A stretch of DNA of 64,000 nucleotides from Symbiodinium sp. CCMP2592 (lineage: Eukaryota; Sar; Dinophyceae; Suessiales; Symbiodiniaceae): the NCBI GenBank assembly GCA_905221615.1, contig CAJNDT010000613.1, positions 718,501-782,500 on the forward strand, in the 5' to 3' direction. Positions 63,870 through 64,000 of the stretch are shown here, piece after piece. The notes under the pieces are model-generated. The model had not been told where the DNA came from. It searched no databases and worked only from the letters and a program-made list of their open reading frames with translations. Each line of letters opens with the position of its first letter. Position 1 is the stretch's first letter. The position numbers and the translations under genes are program-made.

Positions 63870-64000
63870 AACGGTCTGTTGTTATCATTATCTTTGTTAT
63901 GGTTTGTTTTATTCTCATGTATATCATTGGTTGCATTATTTCACGTAGTCGTACAACTGCCTAAAGCATCGGACTTTACAGTAAACGACTTCGCAGCAGC

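Noticed and set aside
1-64000. tRNA, rRNA, snRNA genes and the dinoflagellate spliced-leader sequence
   Set aside because: Scanning by eye found no convincing tRNA clover-leaf, rRNA segment or spliced-leader relic. A covariance-model search would be needed to exclude them.

Overview
The window looks like nuclear DNA of a dinoflagellate, probably Suessiales/Symbiodiniaceae-like. Genes are split into many short exons with GT, GC and GA 5' splice sites and AG 3' sites. Plant-type telomere repeat (TTTAGGG/CCCTAAA) is scattered through non-coding DNA. One gene is a single-domain voltage-gated cation channel fused to an EF-hand, a family abundant in dinoflagellates. These are inferences from sequence alone; no database search was possible.

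Layout. (1) 1-6223 is one contig end, followed by a gap of exactly 100 N (6224-6323). The same ~6.2 kb recurs almost base for base at 17185-23397, so this is either a very recent duplication or an unresolved redundant contig end. It carries the 3' part of gene A, all of gene B, a 245-bp tandem repeat and a 622-codon zinc-cluster ORF (gene C). (2) 6324-17184 is gene-dense on the + strand: gene D (Ala/Pro-rich then Lys-rich basic protein), gene E (methyltransferase-like, with a frame break), exon fragments (F), a 98-bp tandem repeat, and gene A, which runs into the duplicated block. (3) 23.4-41.4 kb is spanned by a minus-strand host gene of unknown function. Five exons lie on the right of a large insertion and at least two on the left, with matching intron phase across it. 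(4) 28783-38730 is that insertion: a ~9.95 kb Polinton-like/virus-like DNA element with ~360-bp terminal inverted repeats. It has an intact A32-type packaging ATPase and an overlapping ORF, but a broken B-family DNA polymerase-helicase-HNH replicase, a broken rve integrase, two zinc-ribbon proteins and a host-like cargo segment. It sits inside a short inverted-repeat element that itself lies in an intron of the host gene. (5) ~42-63.7 kb is the + strand channel gene, with at least 20 supported exons of 31-85 nt from S3 to a stop codon at 63724-63726. Its introns are packed with at least eight families of ~100-bp inverted-repeat elements and degenerate telomere-like DNA.

The unifying theme is how introns are made and filled. 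The commonest short element (family A, TIR around GGATCATGGGACTTAGTAA) carries potential splice sites at its ends, and in one place the intron boundaries coincide with element boundaries in frame. Many GA-AG and GC-AG introns also carry short direct repeats at both borders. The most striking single object is the virus-like element nested in a family A copy within an intron.
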